DNA of 64,000 nucleotides from NCBI RefSeq assembly GCF_021560015.1, contig NZ_CP073588.1:3394501-3458500 (forward strand), read 5' to 3'. Source of the stretch: Shewanella vesiculosa. Lineage in GTDB: Bacteria; Pseudomonadota; Gammaproteobacteria; Enterobacterales; Shewanellaceae. Positions within the stretch are counted from its first letter, which is position 1. Each line of letters opens with the position of its first letter. Below, piece by piece: positions 41,690 through 50,545 of this stretch. The notes under the pieces were generated by a model. The model saw only the letters and a list, made by a program, of their open reading frames with translations. It was not told where the DNA came from and did not search any database. Made by a program: the position numbers and the translations under genes.

Positions 41690-42157
41690 TTACTTTTTCC
41701 ACATTTGAGCTGCTTGTTGATCGCTATCACGCGCTTCAACCCACTTACTGCCAGTATCGCCCGCTTCCAGTTTCCAAAAAGGGGCTTTGGTTTTTAAGAA
41801 GTCGATTAAAAACTCACATGCTGCAAAAGCGGCTTTACGATGGGCACTGGTGACACCGATAAAGACTATTTGCTCACCAAGCGTTAGCGTACCCACTCGA
41901 TGAATAATGGTCACTTTGTTTAACGGCCACCGCTCACAAGCCTGCTGGCTAATCTGTAATAAAACCGACTCTGTCATTCCAGGATAATGCTCTAGGGTTA
42001 GATCGGTTACGGCGCAGCCATCATTAAAGTCACGAACTTTGCCAACAAAATTGACTACTGCACCATCCTGATTATCGCAAGCCAAGAGCGCATACTCATC
42101 GGCAACGCTAAAATCTTCAGCATGCACACGGACAATAATTTGATTGCTCTGTTTCAT
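41690..42157 (-). CDS. moaE: Molybdopterin synthase large subunit MoaE
   Basis: Catalytic subunit of molybdopterin synthase, which places two sulfurs on precursor Z with MoaD as carrier. It has 155 residues: GAVVNFVGKVRDFNDG, LEHYPGMTE, IIHRVGTLTLGEQIV, VTSAHRKAAFAAC and the catalytic lysine region KTKAPFWKLE. Its ribosome site GGAGGG is made from the last two Gly codons of moaD (GGA GGG TAA), one base apart, so MoaD and MoaE production are tightly linked. A longer open frame upstream is moaD in another phase. Confidence 0.96.
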   Translation of the reverse strand: MKQSNQIIVRVHAEDFSVADEYALLACDNQDGAVVNFVGKVRDFNDGCAVTDLTLEHYPGMTESVLLQISQQACERWPLNKVTIIHRVGTLTLGEQIVFIGVTSAHRKAAFAACEFLIDFLKTKAPFWKLEAGDTGSKWVEARDSDQQAAQMWKK

Positions 42158-42158
42158 A

Positions 42159-42407
42159 TTACCCTCCTGTGACCGGAGGGAAAAAGGCCACTTCATCACC
42201 GTCATTTACAGGCGAATCCCATTGGCTCATGGTTTGATTAATCGCCACCAGCAATTTGTCTGATGCCAACACTTTAGCCCACTTATCATCAGTGGCAGCA
42301 AGCGCAGCACGTAATGCTTCGGCGGTGTCTATATTGTCGGCACTGTGTTCGACTTTAGCGGTATCGAGTAATTCGCGAATTTGCGCAAAAAATAACACTT
42401 GGATCAT
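42159..42407 (-). CDS. moaD: Molybdopterin synthase sulfur carrier subunit MoaD
   Basis: Ubiquitin-like sulfur carrier of 82 residues ending VTGG. The C-terminal Gly-Gly is adenylated by MoeB and converted to thiocarboxylate. MIQVLFFAQIRELLDTAKVE at the N-terminus and DGDEVAFFPPVTGG at the end are typical. It lies between moaC (64 bases upstream) and moaE (one base downstream). Confidence 0.96.
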   Translation of the reverse strand: MIQVLFFAQIRELLDTAKVEHSADNIDTAEALRAALAATDDKWAKVLASDKLLVAINQTMSQWDSPVNDGDEVAFFPPVTGG

Positions 42408-42471
42408 AGTGGTCTCTCAATGCATTTATTCATAAAACATATTGGATGAACGTTAGCTCATATAAGGCAGC

Positions 42472-42948
42472 TTAAGCTTGAAAATGGCCAGATTTACCGC
42501 CGCGTTTTTCAAGCAAACGAACTTGAGAAATAATCATGTCTTTTTGTACAGCCTTACACATATCGTAAATAGTTAAGGCAGCGACAGAAGCAGCCGTTAG
42601 CGCTTCCATTTCTACACCGGTTTTACCCGATAGCTTACATAAACTAGTAATGCGCACACGATTGTGCTCAGGCTGAGCTTCAAGCTCAACTTCCACTTTA
42701 GTCAGCATTAACGGATGACATAAAGGTATTAAATCAGCAGTTTTTTTAGCCGCTTGAATACCGGCAATACGTGCGGTAGCAAACACATCACCTTTGTGAT
42801 GGCTGCCATTCATAATCATCGCTAAGGTAGTGGGAGCCATATCAATAAAGGCTTCTGCGCGGGCTTCGCGCTCAGTGACGGCTTTTTCAGTGACATCAAC
42901 CATATGGGCATTGCCATCGGCGTTAATATGGGTAAAACGATTGCTCAT
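42472..42948 (-). CDS. moaC: Cyclic pyranopterin monophosphate synthase MoaC
   Basis: Converts the MoaA product to cyclic pyranopterin monophosphate. It has 158 residues with the catalytic Lys/His patches [34 protein letters not shown] and [20 protein letters not shown]. The length matches E. coli MoaC (161 aa). It lies 83 bases downstream of moaA. moaB is absent from the cluster, which is usual for Shewanella-type arrangements. Confidence 0.96.
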   Translation of the reverse strand: MSNRFTHINADGNAHMVDVTEKAVTEREARAEAFIDMAPTTLAMIMNGSHHKGDVFATARIAGIQAAKKTADLIPLCHPLMLTKVEVELEAQPEHNRVRITSLCKLSGKTGVEMEALTAASVAALTIYDMCKAVQKDMIISQVRLLEKRGGKSGHFQA

Positions 42949-43031
42949 GCTACTGCCTTAATAAAAATTCAATGTCTATCGACTGAGCGTCACAAAAATG
43001 TCCGCATCAGTCGGTTTAGCTCAATAACAGC

Positions 43032-44010
43032 TTAACCACCAATAGAGGCAAGATGCTGAGTCACACCGGTAATACCTTGATGTAGATAATGGGTTTCTTT
43101 TTTCTGCGCTAATTGACCGTGTAACCGAGTAATTAACTCATCTTGCTGTGAAGTGTCTTGCAATAAATCGCGCAAATCTAGGCCATTTTCAGTAAATAAG
43201 CATAAATGTAATTTACCTTTGGCAGATACGCGCAAGCGATTGCAGCTGGCACAGAAGTTTTTAGCATAGGGCATAATTAGCCCGATACGACCTTGGTAGT
43301 CGGCATGACTAAAGTTCTGTGCAGGACCATCAACGCTCGGTAAATCGTATAACCAGCCTTGCTGCTCAAGTTGTTTTTTGATATCAACGCCAGCTAAATG
43401 ATGCGCATTAAAGTAGTCGCGACCCAAGCCCGTTTCCATTAACTCAATAAAGCGTAAATCAATAGGTATATGTTTAATCCACTGTAAAAACCGTGGTAAA
43501 TCTTTATCGTTTAAGCCTTTAAGTAATACGGCGTTGACTTTAACCCGCTCAAAACCCGCTTCCCAATGCAGCATCAATACCGCGCATAACAAGATCAAAC
43601 TTATTTTCGCCGGTAATTTGATAAAACATTTTAGGATCTAAGCTATCAACGGAAACATTAATACGCCGTAAACCAGCTTCATACCATTCTTTAGCATTCT
43701 GCTGTAAACGATAACCATTGGTGGTCATTGCTACGGTATTAATATTGGGATTCGCCGCAACAATCCGCACAATATCAGTGAAATCTTTGCGCAGAGTGGG
43801 CTCACCACCAGTGATACGAACTTTTTGAGTGCCAACGGCGCCAAAGCCTGCAACAAGATTTTCAATCTCATTGAGGGTTAAAAAGCTCGGTTTGCCATCG
43901 GGTTTATACCCATCTGGCAAACAATAGGAACATTTGAAGTTACAAACGTCAGTGACTGACATTCGTAAATAGTGAAACCTTCGACCAAAACTATCTTGTA
44001 ATTGGGACAT
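43032..44010 (-). CDS. moaA: GTP 3',8-cyclase MoaA (frameshifted)
   Basis: Radical SAM enzyme opening molybdenum cofactor synthesis from GTP. The N-terminal iron-sulfur motif is CNFKCSYC, followed by RITGGEPTLRKD. The C-terminal second cluster is CASCNRLRVSAKGKLHLCLF, and the chain ends ASIGG as required (terminal Gly-Gly). The frame breaks after RGIDAAL at a GGG on the coding strand (plus-strand C's 43562-43564); dropping one G gives EAGFERVKVNAVLLKGLN and a 325-residue protein of the expected length. The ATG at 44010 has AAAGG five bases upstream. As written the product would lose its C-terminal cluster. Confidence 0.9.
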
Positions 44011-44027
44011 GTTAACCTTTCCAAGTG

Positions 44028-44135
44028 TGGGAGGTGAATGCATTTCTTTACTCACCCCGGTGGCAAAATTACCACGGCTAACTGCCCATATCATTGACTT
44101 AGGACACAAAGCTCGGAGAACCGTCAGATCCAATT
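44028..44135 (-). promoter_or_regulatory. Candidate Moco (molybdenum cofactor) riboswitch leader of moaA
   Basis: The moaA leader is structured. Read on the minus strand it contains TTCTCCGAGC, then GGCAGTTAGCCG, a GTGG/CCAC hairpin, CCGGGGTGA and a GGTGA/TCACC hairpin just before the ribosome site. The order TAGCCG ... CCGGGxTGA ... TTCACC recalls the Moco RNA motif found upstream of moaA in enterobacteria, from memory only. A covariance search would settle it. The short distance from the last hairpin to AAAGG fits translational control. Confidence 0.4.
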
Positions 44136-44209
44136 ATAGGCCTAATTGCCTTTTAACAAATACCCCTTTAGTGAATATCTTAATGAAAAAGATTATATCG
44201 TTAACTATT

Positions 44210-44225
44210 TGTGACTCGTCTCACC
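44210..44225. promoter_or_regulatory. Candidate CRP binding site upstream of moaA
   Basis: TGTGACTCGTCTCACC matches the CRP consensus TGTGA-N6-TCACA at nine of ten core positions. It lies ~185 bases before the moaA ATG, beyond the structured leader, and ~137 bases before the ETF-QO ATG. In Shewanella CRP governs anaerobic respiration genes, many of which need molybdenum cofactor, so moa control is plausible. Confidence 0.4.
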
Positions 44226-44287
44226 CTGACAAGATTATGTTTGCTACTGTGACAAAAGTGAATTTTGCGGTAAGGTAACTAAAAAGA

Positions 44288-44299
44288 TAAACGATCGTT
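44288..44299. promoter_or_regulatory. Candidate PsrA operator upstream of ETF-QO
   Basis: AAACGATCGTTT is a perfect 12-base palindrome, with partial symmetry continuing outward. It fits the PsrA pattern (G/C)AAAC-N2-4-GTTT(G/C) in its core. It lies 62 bases before the ETF-QO start, where a repressor would block transcription. PsrA is a TetR-type fatty-acid-responsive regulator known to control fatty acid oxidation and ETF genes in gammaproteobacteria. Confidence 0.5.
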
Positions 44300-44361
44300 T
44301 AGTTATCGTTGTAGAAAAACAATAAACCCGCGATGAACGGGAAACTTTGAAAGGTGACAAC

Positions 44362-46010
44362 ATGGAACGCGAGTCAATGGAGTTCGACGTAGTAATAGTC
44401 GGTGCTGGCCCTGCAGGTTTAGCAACAGCTTGTCGTTTAATGCAAATATCTAAAGATGCCGACAAGGAAATCACCGTTTGCGTGGTAAAAAGGCTCTGAG
44501 GTTGGCGCACATATTTTATCGGGAGCGGTATTTGAAGCGGATGTATTGGACGAATTATTTAATGATTGGCGTGAATCTGATATCCCGCTAACGACTAAAG
44601 TCACTCATGACGAAATTTATCTGCTTAACTCAGAGAATAAATCGCGCTTAATACCAAACAGCTTTGTGCCTAAAACCATGCACAACGATGGTAAATTACA
44701 TTATTAGTGTCGGTAACTTAGCCCGTTGGTTAGCCAATAGAGCTGAAGCACTTGGCGTAGAAATTTTCCCCGGGTTTGCCGCCAGTGAATTACTGTTTAA
44801 TGAAGACAATAGTGTCAAAGGTATTTTAATTGGTGACATGGGCGTTGGCGAAAATGGTCAACACAAAGACAGCTACATGCCAGGCATGGAATTACATGCT
44901 AAATACACCGTTTTTTCAGAAGGTTGTCGGGGTCACTTAGGTAAACAGCTGATCCAAAAATACCATTTAGACAATGGCAAAACACCGCAGCATTATGGCT
45001 TAGGGTTTAAAGAAATTTGGAAAATCCCTGCTGAACAACACCAACAAGGTAAAGTCGTTCACACCGGCGGTTGGCCTCTAGTGAATGGTTCATCTGGAGG
45101 GGGATTCCTATATCATATGGAAGATAACCAAGTTGCAGTGGGGTTAATTATTGATTTAAATTACCAAAACCCTCACCTCAGCCCATTTGATGAATTTCAA
45201 CGTTATAAAACTCACCCAGTGATTGCCAAAACATTAACTGGCGGTGAGCGCTTAACTTATGGTGCACGTGCCATTGCTAAAGGTGGTTTAAATTCACTGC
45301 CTAAAATGAGCTTCCCTGGTGGGTTAATTATTGGCTGTAATGCAGGCACACTTAACTTTGCTAAAATTAAGGGCACCCATACCGCGATCAAGAGTGGGAT
45401 CATCGCAGCCAAAGTGTTAGGCGAAGGCTTAATGGCTGGTATCGAAGGTGGTAAAGATCTCGATTGCTTCCAACAACGTTTTGAAGAAAGCTGGCTGCAC
45501 GATGAACTGTATCAATCACGTAATTTTGGTCCTGCATTACATAAGTTTGGCACCATAGTCGGTGGCGCTTTTAATTACATCGACCAAAATTGGTTTGGTG
45601 GTAAATTTCCGCTGACCTTTAGGGATACCACCCCTGATTACGCAACTTTAGGCCTAGCCAGTGATTACAATAAGATTGATTATCCTAAACCTGACGGTAA
45701 ATTAAGTTTCGATAAGCTGTCTTCAGTATATCTGTCGAATACTTATCACGAAGAAGATCAACTGTGCCATTTACACCTTAAAGACCAAAGTATTCCGATT
45801 TCGGTCAACTTAGTTAAATTTGATGAACCCGCGCAACGATACTGCCCTGCAGGCGTATATGAAGTGATTGAAGAAGCCGGCGACAAAAAATTTGTGATAA
45901 ATGCTCAGAATTGTATTCATTGCAAAACATGTGACATCAAAGATCCGAGCCAAAATATTACCTGGGTCACTCCAGAAGGCGGCGGTGGGCCAAACTACCC
46001 AAATATGTAA
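44362..46010 (+). CDS. Electron transfer flavoprotein-ubiquinone oxidoreductase (two frameshifts)
   Basis: Passes electrons from acyl-CoA dehydrogenases via ETF to the quinone pool; peripheral inner-membrane protein with FAD and a 4Fe-4S cluster. The N-terminus has the FAD loop FDVVIVGAGPAGLATACRL. The C-terminus has the cluster ligands YCPAGVYEV and CIHCKTCDIKDPSQNITW, closing PPEGGGGPxYPxM-like. Frame breaks occur at the A run 44487-44491 (expected VVxKGSEVGAHILSG) and at AAA 44693-44695 (one A too many before YIISVGNLARWLANR). Repaired, it is about 548 residues, as in the family. AAAGG precedes the ATG at 44362, which lies just after the candidate PsrA operator. Confidence 0.9.
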
Positions 46011-46042
46011 GCTAACCAATAGTTAAAATATTAGCTCCGCCG

Positions 46043-46075
46043 AAAAACGCACTTAAATATAGGTGCGTTTTTTTT
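46043..46075 (+). terminator. Rho-independent terminator after ETF-QO
   Basis: AAAAACGCAC pairs with GTGCGTTTTT, loop TTAAATATAG, followed by further T's. It begins 33 bases past the stop and isolates the chemoreceptor gene. Confidence 0.85.
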
Positions 46076-46226
46076 GTTTTATAGACTATTATTACTCACA
46101 TAAAATCAGAACAACCTACGCAAAAAGACTATTTTGTTTACTTAATTAACTTAAGAGCAAAATAACTATCAATTTATTGGCATTGTGTCCGATATATCAT
46201 AGATATACCCCAAGAGGCTGTTGTAG

Positions 46227-48146
46227 ATGAGCACATTTAATACCCTTACCATTAAACAAAAAATATTGCTGACAGTGACAGTTGCTGTACTGCTATCAAC
46301 AATATTAGTCGGATTACTGAGTCAACGCAGTGCGAAGCAAATCGTCGAGCAGCGTATGCTTAATTCAGAAATGCCAAGCATAGTCATGCAAATCCGCAAT
46401 GACGTAGACCTGCAAATTAGCAGTTTAATGAATGCCGCGGAGCAACTAGCCAATAGCAGAATGTTGCTTGGCTGGCTCCAAAATGGTCGCCCAGCGGACC
46501 AAGAAAGCCTAGTCATCGCACAATTAAATGACCTAAAAAATCAGTACGGCTTAGCTCAAGCGTCTTACGCCGATCGCGAAACCGCAGCTTACTATACACA
46601 AGACGGCTTTTTACGGGTATTAACCCCTGAGCAAGACGGTTGGTTTTTTGATTACCGCGACAGTAAACAAGAGCGCATGCTCAATGTTTTTACCGAAGCC
46701 AATGGTGAAGTCAAACTGTTTATTAACTATCAACAGCCGAATGGTCGTGGGCTTGTCGGCTTAGCTAAATCACTAGATGATATGGTTAACCTATTAGATT
46801 CATTCAAAATTGAAGACACAGGATTTGTCTATTTAGTGGATGCTAAGGGCGACGTAAAACTATATCGAGATACCAATAAAGTAGGTAAGGCTAAGCTCAG
46901 CACTTTATACCCTAACGCCAATACTAACCAACTGTTAAATAAAAGTGATTTTAATTTAGTTAAAGCAGATGTTGATGGCCAACACATGTTGATTGCCAGT
47001 AGCTATATTGAATCGATGGATTGGTATTTAGTGGCTCAAGTGCCTGAAGCTGAAGTCTTTGCCCTACTACAAGAGTCCGCTTATCAGATCTTAATATGGA
47101 CCATTCTTATTGCAGTGGTATTTATAGCCATCTCGATTGCGGTTGCAGGTTCCGTCAGCCGCCCTATTGCTCATATTGCCGAGTTATTTCGCAACATTGG
47201 CGAAGGCGAAGGCGATTTACGTCAAAGACTACCCGTTAATGGTGATGATGAAATCGCTCTGCTTGCTCGTGGTTTTAATAGTTTTATCAGTAAGATCCAA
47301 GATACGGTCCTGGAAGTTGCCAGCACAAGCCAACAACTAGGTTTATCTGCTGTTGATGTATCAAATCAGTCACACCAGACGTTAGATGACAGCCAATTAC
47401 AAAAAGACCGTACGATTATGGTGGTCACCGCAATTAACGAAATGGGCGCTACGGTTAATGAAATTGCAACTAACGCAGCTCAAGCCGCAGTCACGGCCCG
47501 CGATGCAGATGCGGAATCAATTGAAGGTCAGAAAGTCGTAACACGGGCACGTGAAACCATTAATCAACTATCTAAAGACGTCGAACAAGTCGGTGACGTG
47601 ATTGAATCATTAGCGACGCACACTAAATCGATTGGCAGTATTTTAGATGTTATTCGTGCAATTTCAGAGCAAACTAACTTATTGGCACTGAACGCGGCAA
47701 TTGAAGCGGCTCGAGCCGGTGAAGCTGGACGAGGCTTTGCTGTTGTTGCAGACGAAGTCCGTAACTTAGCTTCTCGTACGGCAGCTTCGACTAACGAAGT
47801 ACAAACTATGATTGATAAACTTCAATCAGAAACGACGCGAGCAGTCAGTGCTATGGAACAATCGCGCAGCCGCTCGCATGAGGGTGTTACAGCTGTTGAT
47901 GAAGCGAGCCAGTCATTAAGCGGTATTAGTGAACGAATTGCACTGATTAGCGATATGAACATACAAGTTGCAGCCGCGACGGAAGAGCAATCAACTGTGG
48001 TTGAAGACATTAATCGTAATGTGACTGAAATCAACGATATTACTCAACGTACCGCAGAAACAGCTCATGCCGCTGCACATGCAAGTGAATCATTGAACCA
48101 ATTAGCCACTCGACTAGATACCCTAGTTGCTCGTTTTAAAGTGTAA
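46227..48146 (+). CDS. Methyl-accepting chemotaxis protein with Cache-type sensor
   Basis: A 639-residue chemoreceptor. Helix 1 is near residues 11-31, followed by a ~250-residue periplasmic double-Cache-like domain ([39 protein letters not shown]), helix 2 ([20 protein letters not shown]), HAMP ([14 protein letters not shown]) and a signalling coiled coil. The hairpin tip [20 protein letters not shown], followed by [17 protein letters not shown], binds CheA/CheW. There is no C-terminal CheR pentapeptide. The ligand is unknown; Cache sensors of this type often bind amino acids or organic acids. It is a single gene with its own terminator. Confidence 0.94.
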   Translation: MSTFNTLTIKQKILLTVTVAVLLSTILVGLLSQRSAKQIVEQRMLNSEMPSIVMQIRNDVDLQISSLMNAAEQLANSRMLLGWLQNGRPADQESLVIAQLNDLKNQYGLAQASYADRETAAYYTQDGFLRVLTPEQDGWFFDYRDSKQERMLNVFTEANGEVKLFINYQQPNGRGLVGLAKSLDDMVNLLDSFKIEDTGFVYLVDAKGDVKLYRDTNKVGKAKLSTLYPNANTNQLLNKSDFNLVKADVDGQHMLIASSYIESMDWYLVAQVPEAEVFALLQESAYQILIWTILIAVVFIAISIAVAGSVSRPIAHIAELFRNIGEGEGDLRQRLPVNGDDEIALLARGFNSFISKIQDTVLEVASTSQQLGLSAVDVSNQSHQTLDDSQLQKDRTIMVVTAINEMGATVNEIATNAAQAAVTARDADAESIEGQKVVTRARETINQLSKDVEQVGDVIESLATHTKSIGSILDVIRAISEQTNLLALNAAIEAARAGEAGRGFAVVADEVRNLASRTAASTNEVQTMIDKLQSETTRAVSAMEQSRSRSHEGVTAVDEASQSLSGISERIALISDMNIQVAAATEEQSTVVEDINRNVTEINDITQRTAETAHAAAHASESLNQLATRLDTLVARFKV

Positions 48147-48166
48147 ATGCGATAAATCGTTTTAAC

Positions 48167-48196
48167 AAAACGCCACTCATTTGAGTGGCGTTTTTT
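48167..48196 (+). terminator. Rho-independent terminator after the chemoreceptor
   Basis: ACGCCACTCA pairs with TGAGTGGCGT around a two-base TT loop (a tetraloop if the closing A-T pair is left open), flanked by A4 and followed by T6. It lies 20 bases past the stop and faces the end of the convergent DUF4870 gene. Confidence 0.9.
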
Positions 48197-48239
48197 ATGC
48201 TCATGGCTGTTGCCGATCACGATATATTTATCATGCTAG

Positions 48240-48599
48240 TTATTTCAGAAACCGAATAGTCAGTGGATACTGATAAGCTTTGCCATCGCTGGCTTTCACC
48301 ATTGCGATAATGGTACAAACAATGTCGAGTAATGCTAACGCTGCCAGTAGTAATACGCCCACACCAATAAAAATCAATATCCCAGACACTAAGGCATAAA
48401 TCATTAAACTTAGTTTGAAATTAATGCAATTCTTTCCGCATTGGTTTACAAACTCAAACTCGTCTCGCTTCATTAACCAGATAATTAACGGCCCAAGAAC
48501 ACTGCCCAGAGGGAAAATATAACCGACAAAACTAGCGGCATGTACTAATAATCCCATATTTTTAGCGTCTTTGGATAATGTGTCTGTTAGTTCGGTCAT
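48240..48599 (-). CDS. DUF4870 (Tic20-like) membrane protein
   Basis: A 119-residue protein with three hydrophobic helices. DAKNMGLLVHAASFVGYIFP, WLMKRDEFEFVNQCGKNCIN and the C-terminal VCTIIAMVKASDGKAYQYPL match the DUF4870 pattern, where KD/E-xxFVxxxxKxAxNF is conserved; here two cysteines (QCGKNC) replace the more usual residues. AAGGA lies nine bases before the ATG at 48599. The role of the family is unknown. It is 41 bases downstream of the MOSC gene and could share its transcript. Confidence 0.85.
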   Translation of the reverse strand: MTELTDTLSKDAKNMGLLVHAASFVGYIFPLGSVLGPLIIWLMKRDEFEFVNQCGKNCINFKLSLMIYALVSGILIFIGVGVLLLAALALLDIVCTIIAMVKASDGKAYQYPLTIRFLK

Positions 48600-48640
48600 G
48601 TGATATTCCTTATCAAGATTTCTTATAATATTATGGTTAA

Positions 48641-49333
48641 CTAACTGGCATTGCCATACAAGCGCATCGCCCAATCTTCTATACTTTGTTGATCAAGTCG
48701 GCGCTGTAATGAGTTAACCCAAGTTTGCGCTAAACCTTCACATTCAAGCAGTATCTGATATTGCGCAGCATCAAATTCTGCTAAAAAATATATCTGCATC
48801 GCTTTAGCGACACTGATATCCGTTTTTCTTTCTAACAAAACAATACTGTCATTCGGATTAATATCGCCTTCCGATAGCACTCGGTAAAACCAGCCACACA
48901 TGCGACTTTCTTGCATTGCTAAAGCAAATTTAGGGTGACCAAATTGCAAGTTGAGTTTAAAACAAGGTGATCGCGGCTGGGTAACTTGTAATGTCACATC
49001 ACCAATTTGGACTATATCACCAATATAAACTTGCGCCTCATTAAGGCCGACAGTACTGATGTTCTCACCCATTGAAGGTGCATCAAAAAAGGTTGACATT
49101 AAATCCCAGCGGCGGTACTGACCATAATGCTCTCGCGGGAAATGATGCAGCACTCTATCTAGCCCGCCATGATGCTTAGGATCAGCCTCGCTATTACCGA
49201 TAACTCGATCAAATTGCACGGTCAACTGCTTAGCGATATGTTTTTGGTTAATGCAACTGGCAACACCATTATGCATTTGCACTTGATCACCTAAATATAA
49301 CCCAGAAATACCTTTCACCCATAGCTTACTCAT
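48641..49333 (-). CDS. MOSC domain protein (YiiM-like)
   Basis: A 230-residue protein with a MOSC domain: HHGGLDRVLHHFPREHYGQY, PSMGENISTVGLNEAQVYIG and TQPRSPCFKLNLQFGHP. The Cys in SPC is the conserved residue thought to bind molybdenum cofactor or sulfur. YiiM in E. coli reduces N-hydroxylated bases such as 6-hydroxylaminopurine and needs molybdenum cofactor. C-terminal residues form the helical extension usual for YiiM. It is thus a possible consumer of the cofactor made by the nearby moa/moe genes. Confidence 0.9.
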   Translation of the reverse strand: MSKLWVKGISGLYLGDQVQMHNGVASCINQKHIAKQLTVQFDRVIGNSEADPKHHGGLDRVLHHFPREHYGQYRRWDLMSTFFDAPSMGENISTVGLNEAQVYIGDIVQIGDVTLQVTQPRSPCFKLNLQFGHPKFALAMQESRMCGWFYRVLSEGDINPNDSIVLLERKTDISVAKAMQIYFLAEFDAAQYQILLECEGLAQTWVNSLQRRLDQQSIEDWAMRLYGNAS

Positions 49334-49390
49334 CCAGCGGGTCCTTGCTTAACATGATTACAGAGTGCCAATATACCCAATTTTCAGACA

Positions 49391-49420
49391 AAAAAAAGCC
49401 TTACTGGGGAAGAGTAAGGC
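49391..49420 (-). terminator. Rho-independent terminator between the PfkB kinase and MOSC genes
   Basis: GCCTTACT and AGTAAGGC pair around a seven-base CTTCCCC loop on the minus strand and are followed by T7. It lies 190 bases after the PfkB kinase stop and just before the MOSC gene. Confidence 0.85.
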
Positions 49421-49495
49421 CATAAATATAATGGGAGATAATACTTAAAAACATAGTGAAAAATGATCTTAACCATCCGACACTATAAAAGTTGT

Positions 49496-49573
49496 TTAGA
49501 CGGGCTTATCATAAGCGCTAACAATGACACTAAAATGACAATCGAAGACTATTTTAGTCATGTGCATAGACAT
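49496..49573 (-). CDS. Possible 25-residue small protein
   Basis: An ATG preceded by TGAGGATGAATAC opens a 25-codon frame starting MSMHMTKIVFDCHFSVIVSA and ending YDKPV. It lies between the kinase stop and the terminator at 49391-49420, so it would be the last coding piece of that transcript. Only the ribosome site and position support it; there is no homology I can name, and chance is a fair alternative. Confidence 0.2.
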   Translation of the reverse strand: MSMHMTKIVFDCHFSVIVSAYDKPV

Positions 49574-49609
49574 GTATTCATCCTCAAAGTTAATCATTAC
49601 TCATAGCCG

Positions 49610-50455
49610 TTAACTTAAGTACTGTTTTAAGGCCTCGCCAGGAATTGAGCTTTGGGTGGCAACGGCAAATGATGCCCACAAAGCGCCTTCATGCATCGCA
49701 TCGATAATTGACATCTGCTGACATAAACCATGAATAACCCCAGCAGCATAAGCATCGCCGGCCCCAGTGGTGTCAATAACGTCAGCAATAACCGCGGGCA
49801 CATGTTGTTCATCGTCGGCACTGTACACCATAGCCCCCTGGTCACCATCGGTGACAATAAAGTACTCCAATGCATCACCCGCAATCGCGTAAGCAAATAG
49901 CCATGGGTCTTGATTACAGCGCCCTTGCATGTCGGTAATCGACGCGATGAGTACATGACAAGGACGGTTACGTTCATCTTTCGCCAGTTGAGATATCACT
50001 TTGCAGTTAGGATTGGATGCAATAGCATTTGCCGCCCAAACACCAGCACCTTTTGCCGAAGAGTTAATATAAAAGGCATCCCAATGATGCCATTTAGGCG
50101 GCACTGGCAGTTCAAAAATAGGTCGCTGAGGGCGAATAATGGTGCGTTCACCATCCGGGGTCATCACCAATAGCATCTCACACGTATTGCCACTAAAACG
50201 ATGCACTAAGCGACAATCAAGCCCTAAAGTGCTGGCCTTAGCTAAAATCCAATCGCCAATATCATCACTGCCAACCTCACTCACCAATGACACATTGTGC
50301 TGGGCCCATACTAAACCTAGGCCAGTGTTCGCGCCGCCACCGCCTAAACGTAACCCACCGTCTTGATAATGAAATCGACCACCGGTTTGTAAGGGTTTAT
50401 CAAGCATTAGAATGCGATCACAATTAATATTGGCAAGCAAAAGAATATTAGCCAT
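49610..50455 (-). CDS. PfkB-family carbohydrate kinase
   Basis: A 281-residue ribokinase-like sugar kinase. RLGGGGANTGLGLVWAQHN corresponds to the N-terminal PfkB signature, and DVIDTTGAGDAYAAGVIHGL is the C-terminal one with the catalytic Asp and anion hole (GAGD). FIVTDGDQGAMVY is the usual nucleotide-binding strand. The substrate is not evident. The chain is slightly shorter than ribokinase (about 310 aa). The ATG at 50455 has AGGTGAG upstream; a GTG three codons earlier is possible. Confidence 0.88.
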   Translation of the reverse strand: MANILLLANINCDRILMLDKPLQTGGRFHYQDGGLRLGGGGANTGLGLVWAQHNVSLVSEVGSDDIGDWILAKASTLGLDCRLVHRFSGNTCEMLLVMTPDGERTIIRPQRPIFELPVPPKWHHWDAFYINSSAKGAGVWAANAIASNPNCKVISQLAKDERNRPCHVLIASITDMQGRCNQDPWLFAYAIAGDALEYFIVTDGDQGAMVYSADDEQHVPAVIADVIDTTGAGDAYAAGVIHGLCQQMSIIDAMHEGALWASFAVATQSSIPGEALKQYLS

Positions 50456-50501
50456 GCAACTCACCTAAAAAAGTGTAGTTAAAAAGAACCTTGAGTATAA
50501 C

Positions 50502-50528
50502 AAAAAGGCCGTGATTAACACGGCCTTT
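50502..50528 (-). terminator. Rho-independent terminator after the HemN-like gene
   Basis: AAAGGCCGTG pairs with CACGGCCTTT around a TTAAT loop on the minus strand, followed by T's. It begins 17 bases past the HemN-like stop. Confidence 0.88.
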
Positions 50529-50545
50529 GGTGGCTGAGCACAGGA

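Noticed and set aside
44011..44361. FNR/EtrA box (TTGAT-N4-ATCAA) upstream of moaA
   Set aside because: No sequence close to the consensus was found in this region; the CRP-like site is the better candidate.
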